Positions 10,556-20,157 of a stretch of 27,339 nt of DNA are shown here, in pieces. The notes beneath the pieces were generated by a model. That model searched no databases. It saw only the letters and a list, made by a program, of their open reading frames with translations, and had not been told where the DNA came from. The position numbers and the translations under genes were made by a program. Each line of letters opens with the position of its first letter. Positions within the stretch are counted from its first letter, which is position 1. Origin of the DNA: CAZFVY01 sp964522665 (GTDB lineage Bacteria; Verrucomicrobiota; Verrucomicrobiia; Limisphaerales; CAZFVY01); the NCBI GenBank assembly GCA_964522665.1, contig CAZFVY010000099.1, positions 1 through 27,339 of the forward strand, given 5' to 3'.

Positions 10556-13546
10556 ATGAACAAGTTGAATACATACCATCCCACGATCGTTCGTAATTCC
10601 CTTCGTCTGCCGCTAGCCATTGGCCTAGGCGCCGGACTCGTAACCGCTATCACCCAAGCCGTTTACGCGCAACAGGCGACGAACGAACCGGTCAAACTTG
10701 AAAAAGTGGTCGTCACCGGTTCCAACATCCCCACGGCGGATACAGTCGGGCCTTCCCCGGTCGAAACCATCTCCGCCGTCGATATCGAGAAAACCGGGTC
10801 GCAGGATGTGCTCCAATTACTCAAGAAAATCAGCACCTCATTCGCCGGCGCCGGCAACGTCGGGCAGACCCTGAACAACGGTGGTTACGGCGAAGCCAAC
10901 GTCGCGTTGCGCAACCTGCCGACGCTCGTTTTGTTGGATGGCCGCCGCCTGGTCGGCACGCCATTCTCCGCCCTCTCCAGCGGCTCGTCGCTGGTTGACC
11001 TCAACACGATTCCGGTCTCGATGATCGAGCGAATCGAGGTTCTGAAGGACGGCGCTTCCTCCATTTATGGTTCCGACGCCATCGGCGGCGTGGTGAACAT
11101 CATCATGAAGAAGGGTTGGAACGGCGTTGAGCTTTCCGGACGCTATGGGTTTGCCACCAAATCCAATGTGACGGAACAACGCGCTTCCATCGTCGCGGGT
11201 ACCGCCAATGACACGACCTCGTTCCTGGCGGGCGCGAGCTACTATCATGCGGATCCGTTGCTGGCCAAAGATCGGGCGGTCGCCTCGTCAGGGATTCAGG
11301 ACTTGGCGAATCTCAATCTCAATCCGCCCAGCTATATCAGCCCGTCCTACCCCGGTCGCGTTGACAGTTTCATCCTCGCCGGTTCGCCCTTCGCGATCGG
11401 CGCGCCGGGCTACAACCCGGCCATCACGACGCCGGTGGTTGATGGCAAGCAGTATAATAGCGTCGCGGCCTACAACGCGGCCCATCCCGGGGTCTATCTC
11501 CCGCTTAGCTCGACGCCGCTCGGCGCGCAACTCAACGCGGCGGGCGTCGGTGGCTATCCGCTCCTGAACACGACCGACTTCGGGTCGATCTCCATTGAAA
11601 AGCAGGATCGGCGCGAGGCCTTCGCCAACGTGGATCACGATCTCTTTGACAAGAAGATGCAGATTTTCGGCAGCTTCCTGTTTTCCGATAACAGCAGCGA
11701 AGGCGCGTTGGCTCCGTCGCCGGTTTCCTCGCTCGGTTTGCTTAATATCGCGGTGCCGGCGAATAACCCCTACAATCCGTTCGGCATCGCTTTGGGCGCC
11801 AATGGCGGGGCGGGCAGTCCGCGCGTCCGCAGCCGGTTCGTCGATACCGCTGACCGGGTATTCGATTCAAAGTCGGAGACCTATCATTTCGTGGCCGGCT
11901 TGAAGGGCGACCTGGGTGGTGGCTATACCTACGAAGGCGCATACACCTACAACCGCAGCGACGAGACCCAATACACCAAGAACGCGATCAACGGCGCGGC
12001 CTTGAACCTGGCGTTGCAGCCGGATTTCAACGCCGATCCGAGCGGCAAGCTTAGCAAGCTGACTGATCCCGTGACGGGCGCGGCGATTCCGACCTACAAC
12101 ATCTTCGCTCTCTCGGGCGTCGGCGCCAACTCGCCGGCCACCCTCAACGCCTTGCGCACTACCCTATTCAATACCGGTACGGCCGAGGAATGGGGCGTCG
12201 ATGGCCACATCAACGGCACTCCGTTCGAATTGCCCGCCGGCCAAGTGGCCTTCGCGGTGGGCGGTGAGTTTCGCCATGAATCACTGTCGCTGGACTCGGA
12301 CGGGTTGACCTCCCAGAATTTGGTTCCCGGATTGAGCTTTGCCGGACGGTTTCCGGGTGGCAGCCGGGATCAGGGCGCGGGTTTTGCCGAAGTGGTCATT
12401 CCCGTATTTTCACCGACCTATAACGTTACGGGCCTTCATAGCCTGGAGATCACCACCTCCGGTCGCGTCGAGCAACTCACTCCGGGTGGGAACTCCGCCG
12501 TCCCGAAGGTTGGCGTTCGCTGGCAGCCGATCGACGAACAGTTGACGGTGCGCGCCTCCTATTCGGAGGGTTTCATCGCTCCGACCCTCTACTCGCTGTT
12601 CGGCCCCACGCGCATCAGCAACCCGACCATCACGGTCGCCGGCAGCAGCGGTCAGATTCAGTCGTCCTTGCCGACCAACCCGAACCTGCCGCCGTCCACC
12701 TCCGAGAACTATACCGCGGGCGTGGTTTATTCGCCCAAACAGATTCCGGGGTTGACGGTCAGCGCGGACTTCTACCACATTGTTCAAGACGGGATTGCCT
12801 ACAATCCTGACGCGAACGCGATGGTCGCGAGTCTCAACGCTTCCGGCTCAGCGTCGCCTTGGGCCAATGGGTTCTCCTTCAGTGACGGCACCCACCTGAC
12901 GACGACCGCGCCGAACCAGGTAACGCTCGCGAACTTCGGCAATCTGAATATTCCGAGCCTCCCCGGCGCTTCGCAACGGACGGACGGCATTGACTTCGGC
13001 GCGAATTACAGCATCCCGACGGATAGCTACGGCAAGTTCGACATCTGGGCGAACGCGAATTTGCTCTTGAGCTACTACTTCCAAAGCGGTCCTTCGGCGC
13101 CGGCCTACAACTACGCCGGTTTCTACACCGACCCGCAGGTTATCTCGGGTTATCAAGGGACGCTGCCGGACTTCATCATCACGACCGGCCTGACGTGGGA
13201 ATTCAAGAACTTCACCTACTCGGTCAGCGCCAAGTACATTCCTGAAGTCATCGATCCGGGCGACACGTTCCCGACCGCTGGTTCGCCGGTCAACGATTAC
13301 ACGGTCGATGGCAGCATCTGGAAGATTCCGGCCTACTTCACGATCGACATGCAGTTGGCCTACGAATTCGACAAAGGCAGCGCCGACAAAAAGTGGTTTA
13401 GCGGCACCAAGCTCGCCGTGGGCGTGAATAACATCACGGACGAGGCCCCGCCGTTCATCTCCTCTTCCTCGGAAGATCAGACGGATAAATCGACCTACGA
13501 TATCCTGGGCCGGTTCGTTTACTTCGAAGTTTCCAAGAAGTTCTGA
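10556..13546 (+). CDS. TonB-dependent outer-membrane receptor
   Basis: 996 residues, a full-length receptor with GGAAAG just before the ATG. The signal peptide has a long n-region (core about 18-36, cleavage near VYA/QQ). KLEKVVVTGSNIP (48-60) is the TonB-box/plug start. The plug domain (about 50-188) includes LRNLPTLVLLDGRRL and the diagnostic segment IERIEVLKDGASSIYGSDAI with GGVVNIIMKKG. The 22-strand barrel fills the rest and ends in aromatic F996 (EVSKKF), as outer-membrane proteins do. There is no STN signalling domain or carboxypeptidase-like N-terminal domain, so direct signalling to the nearby ECF sigma factor is unlikely. The substrate is unknown; Verrucomicrobia receptors of this style are often predicted for iron complexes or oligosaccharides. 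A strong terminator follows. Confidence 0.93.
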   Translation: MNKLNTYHPTIVRNSLRLPLAIGLGAGLVTAITQAVYAQQATNEPVKLEKVVVTGSNIPTADTVGPSPVETISAVDIEKTGSQDVLQLLKKISTSFAGAGNVGQTLNNGGYGEANVALRNLPTLVLLDGRRLVGTPFSALSSGSSLVDLNTIPVSMIERIEVLKDGASSIYGSDAIGGVVNIIMKKGWNGVELSGRYGFATKSNVTEQRASIVAGTANDTTSFLAGASYYHADPLLAKDRAVASSGIQDLANLNLNPPSYISPSYPGRVDSFILAGSPFAIGAPGYNPAITTPVVDGKQYNSVAAYNAAHPGVYLPLSSTPLGAQLNAAGVGGYPLLNTTDFGSISIEKQDRREAFANVDHDLFDKKMQIFGSFLFSDNSSEGALAPSPVSSLGLLNIAVPANNPYNPFGIALGANGGAGSPRVRSRFVDTADRVFDSKSETYHFVAGLKGDLGGGYTYEGAYTYNRSDETQYTKNAINGAALNLALQPDFNADPSGKLSKLTDPVTGAAIPTYNIFALSGVGANSPATLNALRTTLFNTGTAEEWGVDGHINGTPFELPAGQVAFAVGGEFRHESLSLDSDGLTSQNLVPGLSFAGRFPGGSRDQGAGFAEVVIPVFSPTYNVTGLHSLEITTSGRVEQLTPGGNSAVPKVGVRWQPIDEQLTVRASYSEGFIAPTLYSLFGPTRISNPTITVAGSSGQIQSSLPTNPNLPPSTSENYTAGVVYSPKQIPGLTVSADFYHIVQDGIAYNPDANAMVASLNASGSASPWANGFSFSDGTHLTTTAPNQVTLANFGNLNIPSLPGASQRTDGIDFGANYSIPTDSYGKFDIWANANLLLSYYFQSGPSAPAYNYAGFYTDPQVISGYQGTLPDFIITTGLTWEFKNFTYSVSAKYIPEVIDPGDTFPTAGSPVNDYTVDGSIWKIPAYFTIDMQLAYEFDKGSADKKWFSGTKLAVGVNNITDEAPPFISSSSEDQTDKSTYDILGRFVYFEVSKKF

Positions 13547-13578
13547 CGAACACCGGCGCCGTAAGGCGGCCTTTTTAC

Positions 13579-13616
13579 GGGCGGTTCCGCGAGCGGAACC
13601 GCCCTTCTTGTTTTTA
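13579..13616 (+). terminator. Rho-independent terminator of the TonB receptor
   Basis: GGGCGGTTCCGC (13579-13590) and GCGGAACCGCCC (13593-13604) pair perfectly, giving an 11-bp stem with a CGAG tetraloop. TTCTTGTTTTT follows directly. It begins 33 bases after the receptor stop. On the minus strand the hairpin is followed by A-rich sequence, so it does not look bidirectional for the convergent AsmA-like gene. Confidence 0.85.
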
Positions 13617-13690
13617 CGATCGGAGAAATCGAGCTTGAGGGCTGGCAACCCGCGGTCGTCCGCGCTACGCGTTCGACGGCGCCTACGGGT

Positions 13691-16600
13691 CTATTTCGCT
13701 GCCGGCGGCGGCGCCGGGTGAGGATCGGCTGGCAGCAATTCCTTGAGCGCGCGAAAGGGATGAAGCGGCGCGAGCAGGAATTTGGGGATGAACATCGGTG
13801 AAGATTTCGGGTCGGACAAGGTGCCGGTCACTTTGTATTCGAACAGCTTTTCCAGTGGGGCCAGCGCGAGGTTGAAGATCGGGCCGACCATCCAGGCATG
13901 GTGAAAGACTTCGGCCTGGACGCCCGCGTTGACCCGCGTTTCGAAATCGACCGTCCCGTCGTAGCGTAGGCGGAAGACGGGAGCCCGGATTTCCAAATCA
14001 CTGGTCCGGATCACGCTATTCGTGATCGTGAAGTTCGCCGTGCCGGCGCTGGCGCGCATGCTGCCCAACCCGGGCGACACCGCGTTGAGCACGGGTGAGA
14101 AGATGCCGAAGATCGGCACGTCCCAGAGATACCCGTCTCGCAAACGGGCCGAACCGTAACCTTGCCAGCTCAAACGATCCTGAGTATTCGCGGAGGTGAT
14201 GACCACACGACCGCTCACGGCTCCTTCCAGGCGATTGGTGGAGGCGTTGATATCAGCCATCAATAACTGCAAGTCAAGGTCCTGGGCGTCGCAGGTGAAA
14301 TTGAAATCGTTGCCGACCGCCGGAGAGAAATCGAAGTTCAGATTTCCCTGCGCGTGGCCGCGATACGCGCTGGCCCGCGCCTGGGTGATGGCGAGCGTGT
14401 CGCCCACCCAATCGACATTGCCCGAGACTTCGGGGGCGTTGAACATCAGGCAATGGAGTGGGCCGCCTTCGACCTGGAAATGCAAATCGGCGCGGCTCGG
14501 GTGCAAGGCTCGATAGGAGCCGCGCACGCGGACGTTCGGGGGCGTTTTGAAGTGGTAGGGCAGGATCGCCGCGGTCGCCTTCGGCCCGATCGCGCGGGTC
14601 ACCGCCAGGGCGTCGATGTTGCCGACCACGTTCGTGAAGAAGATCGTCTGGGATTCAACGTCGAACCCCAGCGCCTCGGCCGTTACTTCGCGCCCGTCGC
14701 GGCGCAGGCGCAGGCCGGTCACGCGGACAAAAAGATTCGTGTAATCGACGTTCGCCTGCAATTCCTCGGCGGCTTCACCGCGGACGACGAAATTCGTCGC
14801 CGCGACGCGGATGGTCGCGCCGATGGTCTCGGGGGCGAACCAGCGGCCCCAGACCTGGCCTTCGATGAGCGGCGGCGCGGCGACGCGCAGTTGATCGAGA
14901 ACCTTTTGCGCCGGCGGATCGAGCAACGGGCGCAGCGATTGCAGGTCGATCAGGCTCCGGATCCGCCAATGGTAATCATGGGTTTGAATGTTTCCCGCGT
15001 AGGCCAGATCGACCCGGCCCTCCGGCCGGGTGACCGCGAGGTCCGGCAGGCTCCAAACCAGATTCGAATACGCGAAGTGGGATTCCGCGCCGGTGACGTT
15101 CAACCCGCGAAACGCGCCGCCGGAGCCTTGAAAATGGCCGGTCAACCAGATCGACGGCAGGACCTCCTCGCTCCACGCCGGGCTGGCGTTCGTCCAGGCG
15201 GGCAACCGCAGATGTACCTGCGCCGCCACGCGCGGCGGATGGTCCCAGGCGAACTGACCGAGCCAATGCTGGCCGCTGGCCGTCAGCAGCGGCATCGCGT
15301 GGCGCAAATCAAAGTCGGACTTGAACGTTGCGTCCAACCGGCGGGTCGGTATGTCGATCTGCGCTGAACCTTCGAAGGTTCCGCCATAGAGGCCGAGCTG
15401 AAGCCGCTCGATCGCGACCCGCGGCGCCCGCCAGGTTCCGGCGAGGCTTAGCTTTTGGACCGCGACGTCCCTGGTCGCCAGACCGGTGGCTTCCCCCTGC
15501 CAGTCCAGGACGAATGGCTCCAGCCGGGACCACCAGCCCCAGTCCGCGTTGGACGCCGGCCGAACTCCGGTTTCGGACGGCGTCAGCCGCCCGCTGAACG
15601 TGGCTTGCTCAGCCGTGGCGAACCGGGTCGTCGCGCGGGTCAGTCGCCATTCGAAGCTCCCGCGCGAGGGGATCGGATTGGTGACGGAATGCGCGACCTG
15701 AGCGCTCAGCCGGCTTTCATCCGTTTTGCCCCACGGAGTTTCTACCTCCAGTGATTCAATTTGCAGCTCCGTGCGGATCAACTCGCCTTCCGGCCGCGAA
15801 TGCGCGGTCAGATCGACCCGGCGGGCGCCGCCCCACGGCGTGGCCACGCGACGGAGTTGCATCGTCCAATCGGCTTGCCGGGGAACGGGGTTGGTCCACG
15901 ACTGGAGCAAGTGCAGGTTAATCCGCGATAATCCCGCCTTGCCCCACGGCGTCTCGCCCTGGTCGATTTTCAAATTGAGCGTCGCCTCGACGGTCGGTTC
16001 GGAGTTGGTCGCCTGGAACAGGCGCAGCGAGAGCAGCAGGTTCGTCAGACTGCCCCATGGGGTCACGGCGGCGGGCGCGCGAAAGTTCAGTTGCGCCCGG
16101 GCGCTGGCCGGGTCCCGCGCGTCGCCTTGGAGGGTCACGCGGAATTCCGGCGGCGCCGCGAAGCGGGATTTTTCCACGAAGTCCATGGCTTGCCGCAGCC
16201 GTTCCTGCCAGAGCGCCGGCCCCGGCGAGGCGGGCGTTTCCACGCGCGGCTTCCACCAGCGGCGCAGCTCGGAGGCGTGGTCGAGGTTGCCTACGACCCG
16301 CAGATCGGCGCCCAGGCAGGCGGCCTGAAAATGATCGAGCCGCCAGCGATCGTCGGGGAGAAAACGCAGCTGCGTGGTGATGCCCTCGACGGTGAACGAA
16401 CGCGCCGCCGCGGGCGGGACAGTAACAGGCACGAGCAGGCGGCCTTGGCGAAGATTGAGGGACTCCACGCGGAAGTGAAAGCGCGCCAATTCCCAATAAT
16501 CGAGCTTGATGACGGCCTCCTCGACCGCTAGTTGCGGGCCGTCGCGTTGCGCCGCGGCGCCGAGGTTGACCTCGTCGGCGACGATTCCGAGGTACCAATG

Positions 16601-16807
16601 GAGGCGCAGGCGCTTGAATTCAAGGTCGAGTCCGCGGGCGCGCAGCTCCTTCAAAAGCCGTGACTTCATGAACTCCGGCAGGCCGACGCGGTTGAGGCGG
16701 ATGAGCGCCGCCAGGGAGAAGAGGACCAGGAAAAGCGCGGTGATGCGGCACCAGCGGAACGCGAGCCGAAACCTGCGCCAGAAGGATTTCTGGGCCGGTG
16801 CAGCCAT
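13691..16807 (-). CDS. AsmA-like envelope protein with TPWG repeats
   Basis: 1038 residues from the ATG at 16807, two bases after the upstream gene's stop; the frame extends further but would overlap that gene. One N-terminal TM segment (about 22-38) is followed by a very long periplasmic, beta-rich region. Its start (LPEFMKSRLLKELRARGLDLEFKRLRLH) and C-terminal region resemble AsmA/YhdP/TamB-type proteins. In the C-terminal region, SARLRDGYLWDVPIFGIF comes before a FRLRYDGTVDFETRVNAGVQAE segment. Such proteins form grooves or bridges thought to move lipids between inner and outer membranes. Residues 240-400 hold four copies of TPWG at 249, 286, 323 and 357, about 36 residues apart. It is the last gene of the Gld-type ABC operon, so it may work with that transporter; this is an inference. 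Confidence 0.75.
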   Translation of the reverse strand: MAAPAQKSFWRRFRLAFRWCRITALFLVLFSLAALIRLNRVGLPEFMKSRLLKELRARGLDLEFKRLRLHWYLGIVADEVNLGAAAQRDGPQLAVEEAVIKLDYWELARFHFRVESLNLRQGRLLVPVTVPPAAARSFTVEGITTQLRFLPDDRWRLDHFQAACLGADLRVVGNLDHASELRRWWKPRVETPASPGPALWQERLRQAMDFVEKSRFAAPPEFRVTLQGDARDPASARAQLNFRAPAAVTPWGSLTNLLLSLRLFQATNSEPTVEATLNLKIDQGETPWGKAGLSRINLHLLQSWTNPVPRQADWTMQLRRVATPWGGARRVDLTAHSRPEGELIRTELQIESLEVETPWGKTDESRLSAQVAHSVTNPIPSRGSFEWRLTRATTRFATAEQATFSGRLTPSETGVRPASNADWGWWSRLEPFVLDWQGEATGLATRDVAVQKLSLAGTWRAPRVAIERLQLGLYGGTFEGSAQIDIPTRRLDATFKSDFDLRHAMPLLTASGQHWLGQFAWDHPPRVAAQVHLRLPAWTNASPAWSEEVLPSIWLTGHFQGSGGAFRGLNVTGAESHFAYSNLVWSLPDLAVTRPEGRVDLAYAGNIQTHDYHWRIRSLIDLQSLRPLLDPPAQKVLDQLRVAAPPLIEGQVWGRWFAPETIGATIRVAATNFVVRGEAAEELQANVDYTNLFVRVTGLRLRRDGREVTAEALGFDVESQTIFFTNVVGNIDALAVTRAIGPKATAAILPYHFKTPPNVRVRGSYRALHPSRADLHFQVEGGPLHCLMFNAPEVSGNVDWVGDTLAITQARASAYRGHAQGNLNFDFSPAVGNDFNFTCDAQDLDLQLLMADINASTNRLEGAVSGRVVITSANTQDRLSWQGYGSARLRDGYLWDVPIFGIFSPVLNAVSPGLGSMRASAGTANFTITNSVIRTSDLEIRAPVFRLRYDGTVDFETRVNAGVQAEVFHHAWMVGPIFNLALAPLEKLFEYKVTGTLSDPKSSPMFIPKFLLAPLHPFRALKELLPADPHPAPPPAAK

Positions 16808-16809
16808 AG

Positions 16810-18630
16810 TCAGCGCTTCGCCGCGGGCGCGGCCAGGTCGCGCTCCACGTCCAGAAAAAGCTTGCCGGGAAACTCGAAAATCACCCGCTTGCCCTCCAGC
16901 CAGACCGACGCGTAACAATGCCCGTGGGGCGAGAGGCGGCCAAACTCGATAGTGAGCTCTTCCGCCTTCGCCCCGCCGGCCAACGCGATGGTGACACGGC
17001 GTTCCCCGTCGGTCGGCCCGAAGCGATACCAGGCTTCATCACCGACGGCGGTCCAGTATTCCGCCCGCAGTTGACCCAGGCGATAGAGGGTTTCTTCCAG
17101 CGAAGCGGCGCCGATGGGGTCGAGCGGTCCGCTCGTGTCGGACCAGGCGCGGGCGGCATCCGGGGTCAACGTCCGCTGCCGGCCGGCTTGCGTGATGGTG
17201 ACCTTGGTAACGTTCGTGGAATCGAAATTCCAGAGGTGGCGGTCGCGCAGTTGATAGGCCGCGTCCGGCAGTCGGGTCAGGCTCGCTTGCGGGAGGCCAT
17301 AAAGCGAGCCTTCGTCGGTCCGCCGCGCGAGGACATTGGGTCCGCTGTTGGTTCCAAAGTCAATTTGGGCCACGATCGGATTCGTATTCCCGGGCGCCAA
17401 TGAGGCGGGCGTGGCGACAAAAGTGTAGCGGCGACGGGGCGGGTCCAGGCCGTAACTGGAGAAATCAGTCACCACGTCTTTCTCGAAGGTCGCGATCTCG
17501 AGGCCGTTGACGTTGTTGAGGAAGCCGCCGACCAACTCTGGGTCGGCCGGAAAAGTAATCGGCCCCAGGTTGATCTGCCACGATTGGTTGGCCTGACGTT
17601 GGAGGACAAAATTCTCGGTGGCGCGCACCTCGACCCGTTCAATCGTGGAGGGAGAAAAGGTGACCAGGCGACGGTCGCGAAAGTCCGTCGAGCTGAATTG
17701 CAGACGGTCGGCCAATTCCCGGTCCACCAGGACGATGTTGGTGTGGCCAAAAAGACGGGCGTTGACGAGCGTCGGCGCATTGGTCGGGCTTTTGCCAAAT
17801 TGCACGCGGAAAAGGTCGTTCGAGCCGCTGCCCAACGCCAATTCACTCTCCGGGGGTTGCAGTCCGAACGCGTCCAAATCCGGTGAGGCGGCGTCCGATA
17901 CGAATTGCCGCACGCGGGCTTCTTCCAGGCGGCGAATCAGGTCGGTCAGGCGCGCGTTGTCCGCGCGCGCTTCCATCGGGCGGAGGAGCTGCCAGGGCTG
18001 CCCCGGCGCGCGGTGAAAGACGAGGGCGGGCCGCTGGCCGGCCCGAATCTCGACCCGGTCGTAGGCGACCCGCCGCAAGTCGATGAGATCACGGCTGCGC
18101 CAGGCGTTTGGCGAGTCCGGCAGTTGGTCAAGCAGCGCCGCGTCCACCACGTAAACCCCGGGCGTCCCGACGCGCAGCGCATAGACTTGATTGCTGCCGA
18201 TCGTGCGGGCGCCGACCCATAGTTCGATCCGGTTGGTTCCGTTCAGCAGCGAAATGGCGGCGGTCGCCGGTTTCAAGCCGAAGGCCGCGAGGCCATCCTT
18301 CTGCGCGAGCGTCTCCTGGGCCGAAATGAAGGCGCGTTTTTGCAGGGAGTTCAGCGTATTGACGAAGCCTTCGATGGTCCGGGTTTCCGCCGGGTAAGCC
18401 AGCGGTTCGATCAACCGCCATTCCAGATTCGTGGCTTCGACGCGGATGGGGGCGCCGCCGGCCGGCGTGACCTCGATGCTATTGAGCGTCAGCAAGTTGA
18501 TCGGCGCCAGCCACCGCGCCGCCAGTTCCTGGCGGCGCTCGGTATCCGGGGTGTGCCGTTCGAAGAAAAAAATGTAGGCGAACAGGCCGGCCGCCAGGAT
18601 CAAGAGCCAACGCGTGGACTTGGAGTTCAT
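16810..18630 (-). CDS. DUF4340-type membrane-anchored protein with four tandem repeats
   Basis: 606 residues from ATG 18630, whose A overlaps the preceding gene's TGA (one-base overlap, minus strand). One N-terminal TM (about 8-23) anchors an otherwise periplasmic protein. I see four tandem repeats of about 140 residues, each starting with an I/V-E-V-type strand at 51, 191, 331 and 474. Each has a W-x-L/I-type strand and a helix with a leucine-rich pattern. An F/Y-G-L (or F-G-P) turn at 117, 255, 393 and 537 and a 'V-DxxLxxxLP' segment complete the first three. DUF4340 proteins usually sit beside GldG-like proteins, as here, but their function is unknown. The annotation as DUF4340 is from family resemblance and context. 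Confidence 0.8.
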   Translation of the reverse strand: MNSKSTRWLLILAAGLFAYIFFFERHTPDTERRQELAARWLAPINLLTLNSIEVTPAGGAPIRVEATNLEWRLIEPLAYPAETRTIEGFVNTLNSLQKRAFISAQETLAQKDGLAAFGLKPATAAISLLNGTNRIELWVGARTIGSNQVYALRVGTPGVYVVDAALLDQLPDSPNAWRSRDLIDLRRVAYDRVEIRAGQRPALVFHRAPGQPWQLLRPMEARADNARLTDLIRRLEEARVRQFVSDAASPDLDAFGLQPPESELALGSGSNDLFRVQFGKSPTNAPTLVNARLFGHTNIVLVDRELADRLQFSSTDFRDRRLVTFSPSTIERVEVRATENFVLQRQANQSWQINLGPITFPADPELVGGFLNNVNGLEIATFEKDVVTDFSSYGLDPPRRRYTFVATPASLAPGNTNPIVAQIDFGTNSGPNVLARRTDEGSLYGLPQASLTRLPDAAYQLRDRHLWNFDSTNVTKVTITQAGRQRTLTPDAARAWSDTSGPLDPIGAASLEETLYRLGQLRAEYWTAVGDEAWYRFGPTDGERRVTIALAGGAKAEELTIEFGRLSPHGHCYASVWLEGKRVIFEFPGKLFLDVERDLAAPAAKR

Positions 18631-20156
18631 CAGTGACGGCGTCGCAACCAGACGATCAATCCGCAGGCCATCACCGCTCCGGGGAAGCCGACCAGCAGAA
18701 TGCCCTGCAGCAGCCGCATTTGTCCGACGGAGACGACGAGGGTGAATTCCTTGATCGCGCGGGGACCGATCTCCGCGAACTGCGGCGAGCGGTCCAGCAG
18801 CCAATTGACCGCGAGGCTCGCGAAGTCACGATTACCCTCCTGATCGATCAGGTAGTTGCTCAGAAACTCGGCGTCGCCCACCACCACCATGCGCGTCGCG
18901 CCATGTTCCGCGGTAACCCCTTGAACCTTTCCTTTCTCCACCGCGACCGCGACCGGGATGGCGCCTTCGTAATCCAGCGCCGAGTCGGCCCGGGGGACGC
19001 CCGTGCTGAACTCGGAGCGGGTGGCGCCCTGTGAACTGGTCAAAGCCAGCGCCTCGACCTTGGCGGCGTCGGGACCGCTCCGGCCGGCGCCGAGCTTCGC
19101 GACCGAGCGCGCGCCGGCGAGCAGGATGGAGGTCCGCGCCAGGGGGCTGACAATCGGATGCGCGCTAAACTCCCGCACTTCGATCAGGTCTTCTTTGCCC
19201 GCTGCGACTTGATTCTGTTTATTGAGATCGACAACCACGTTGTTCCCCAGCGCGACGCCCCACTTGGCGAGGACTCGCTCCAACCCGGACCGAGTGATGT
19301 GGCCGGTCGAGTAGGTGACGTAGCCGGCGAGCAAAAGGAGGCGGCCGCCTTGCTCGAGGTATTCATCGACCCGCTGCAATTCCGCGGGCGAGAACGGTTT
19401 CTCCGGCGCCGCGATGACCAACAAACCGCAGTCCGCCGGCACGCCTTGCGCCCCGGAAAAAATCAGCTTCTCGAAGACGATGTTCTTTTCCTTCAAGAGC
19501 GCCGCGAATTCCGAGTAGCCCGATTGTTCGGTGTTGTCGGGATCATGCTCGGCGTGGCCTTGCAGAAAATAAGCCTTGGGGACGTTGGGATCCAAAAGCC
19601 CGGCCAGCGCCGACGAGAAAAGCATTTCCCCGCGGAACGCCGTCCGGGGAACCTCCTTGCTCTGGCCCGAGATGAGTTTGGACGTATCGTAGTCGGAGAG
19701 TTCGCTGGCCCGCACCACTTTGACCCGCCCGTTCCACTCGAAGACGATTAAATCCTTGTCTTTCTGGCCGATCAACGGATAGCGGGCCTGGAGGCGTTTG
19801 GCTCCGGTCGGATCGGTCTGGGAGTCGATCGTCTCGACCACGATGTGAGGACTGGCCGATTGATACTCGCTGAGCGAACCGGCGACCAACTGATATAACG
19901 ACGACTCCGGGTCGGTATCGAAGAAAACCACGACTTTGACGTCGTTGGTCAAACTATGGAGCAACCTCAACGTCAGGGGCGAAAGTGGGGGTTGCGCGCC
20001 GTTGGCCCACTGAAAGCGGTGATAATGCCGGGCCGAGAGATAATTCACCATGACCAGGACCGCGAGCGCCGCCACGGCGGAGACGAAGACGTTGAAACCG
20101 GCGCCAAAACGGCGGCCGGTCGAGAAGCTGGGCGGGCTGGAGGGTTCGCTCGTCAT
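18630..20156 (-). CDS. GldG-like ABC transporter auxiliary protein
   Basis: 508 residues. A TM helix near the N-terminus (about 21-41) and one near the C-terminus (about 480-503, ending WLRRRH) frame a large periplasmic domain. The NDVKVVVFFDTD segment (71-82), the YFLQGHAEHD motif (about 195-204) and EYLEQGGRLLLLAGY match the GldG/'ABC-type uncharacterised transport system' auxiliary family. A late VVVGDAEFLSNYLI segment resembles the family's second Rossmann-like portion. In Bacteroidota GldG belongs to the GldA-GldF-GldG ABC complex required for gliding in some species. Homologues in non-gliding bacteria suggest broader roles. It starts one base after the permease stop, and its stop overlaps the DUF4340-like start. 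Confidence 0.85.
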   Translation of the reverse strand: MTSEPSSPPSFSTGRRFGAGFNVFVSAVAALAVLVMVNYLSARHYHRFQWANGAQPPLSPLTLRLLHSLTNDVKVVVFFDTDPESSLYQLVAGSLSEYQSASPHIVVETIDSQTDPTGAKRLQARYPLIGQKDKDLIVFEWNGRVKVVRASELSDYDTSKLISGQSKEVPRTAFRGEMLFSSALAGLLDPNVPKAYFLQGHAEHDPDNTEQSGYSEFAALLKEKNIVFEKLIFSGAQGVPADCGLLVIAAPEKPFSPAELQRVDEYLEQGGRLLLLAGYVTYSTGHITRSGLERVLAKWGVALGNNVVVDLNKQNQVAAGKEDLIEVREFSAHPIVSPLARTSILLAGARSVAKLGAGRSGPDAAKVEALALTSSQGATRSEFSTGVPRADSALDYEGAIPVAVAVEKGKVQGVTAEHGATRMVVVGDAEFLSNYLIDQEGNRDFASLAVNWLLDRSPQFAEIGPRAIKEFTLVVSVGQMRLLQGILLVGFPGAVMACGLIVWLRRRH

Positions 20157-20157
20157 C

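Noticed and set aside
8280..13546. FecI-FecR-FecA-like surface signalling by sigma factor and TonB receptor
   Set aside because: The receptor lacks an STN signalling domain, has its own leader and terminator, and the intervening 99-residue protein is too short for a FecR-type regulator.
14354..15367. Plus-strand 337-codon frame within the AsmA-like gene
   Set aside because: Gly/Arg/Ala/Asp-biased shadow with no motifs; the minus strand encodes a coherent AsmA-like protein.
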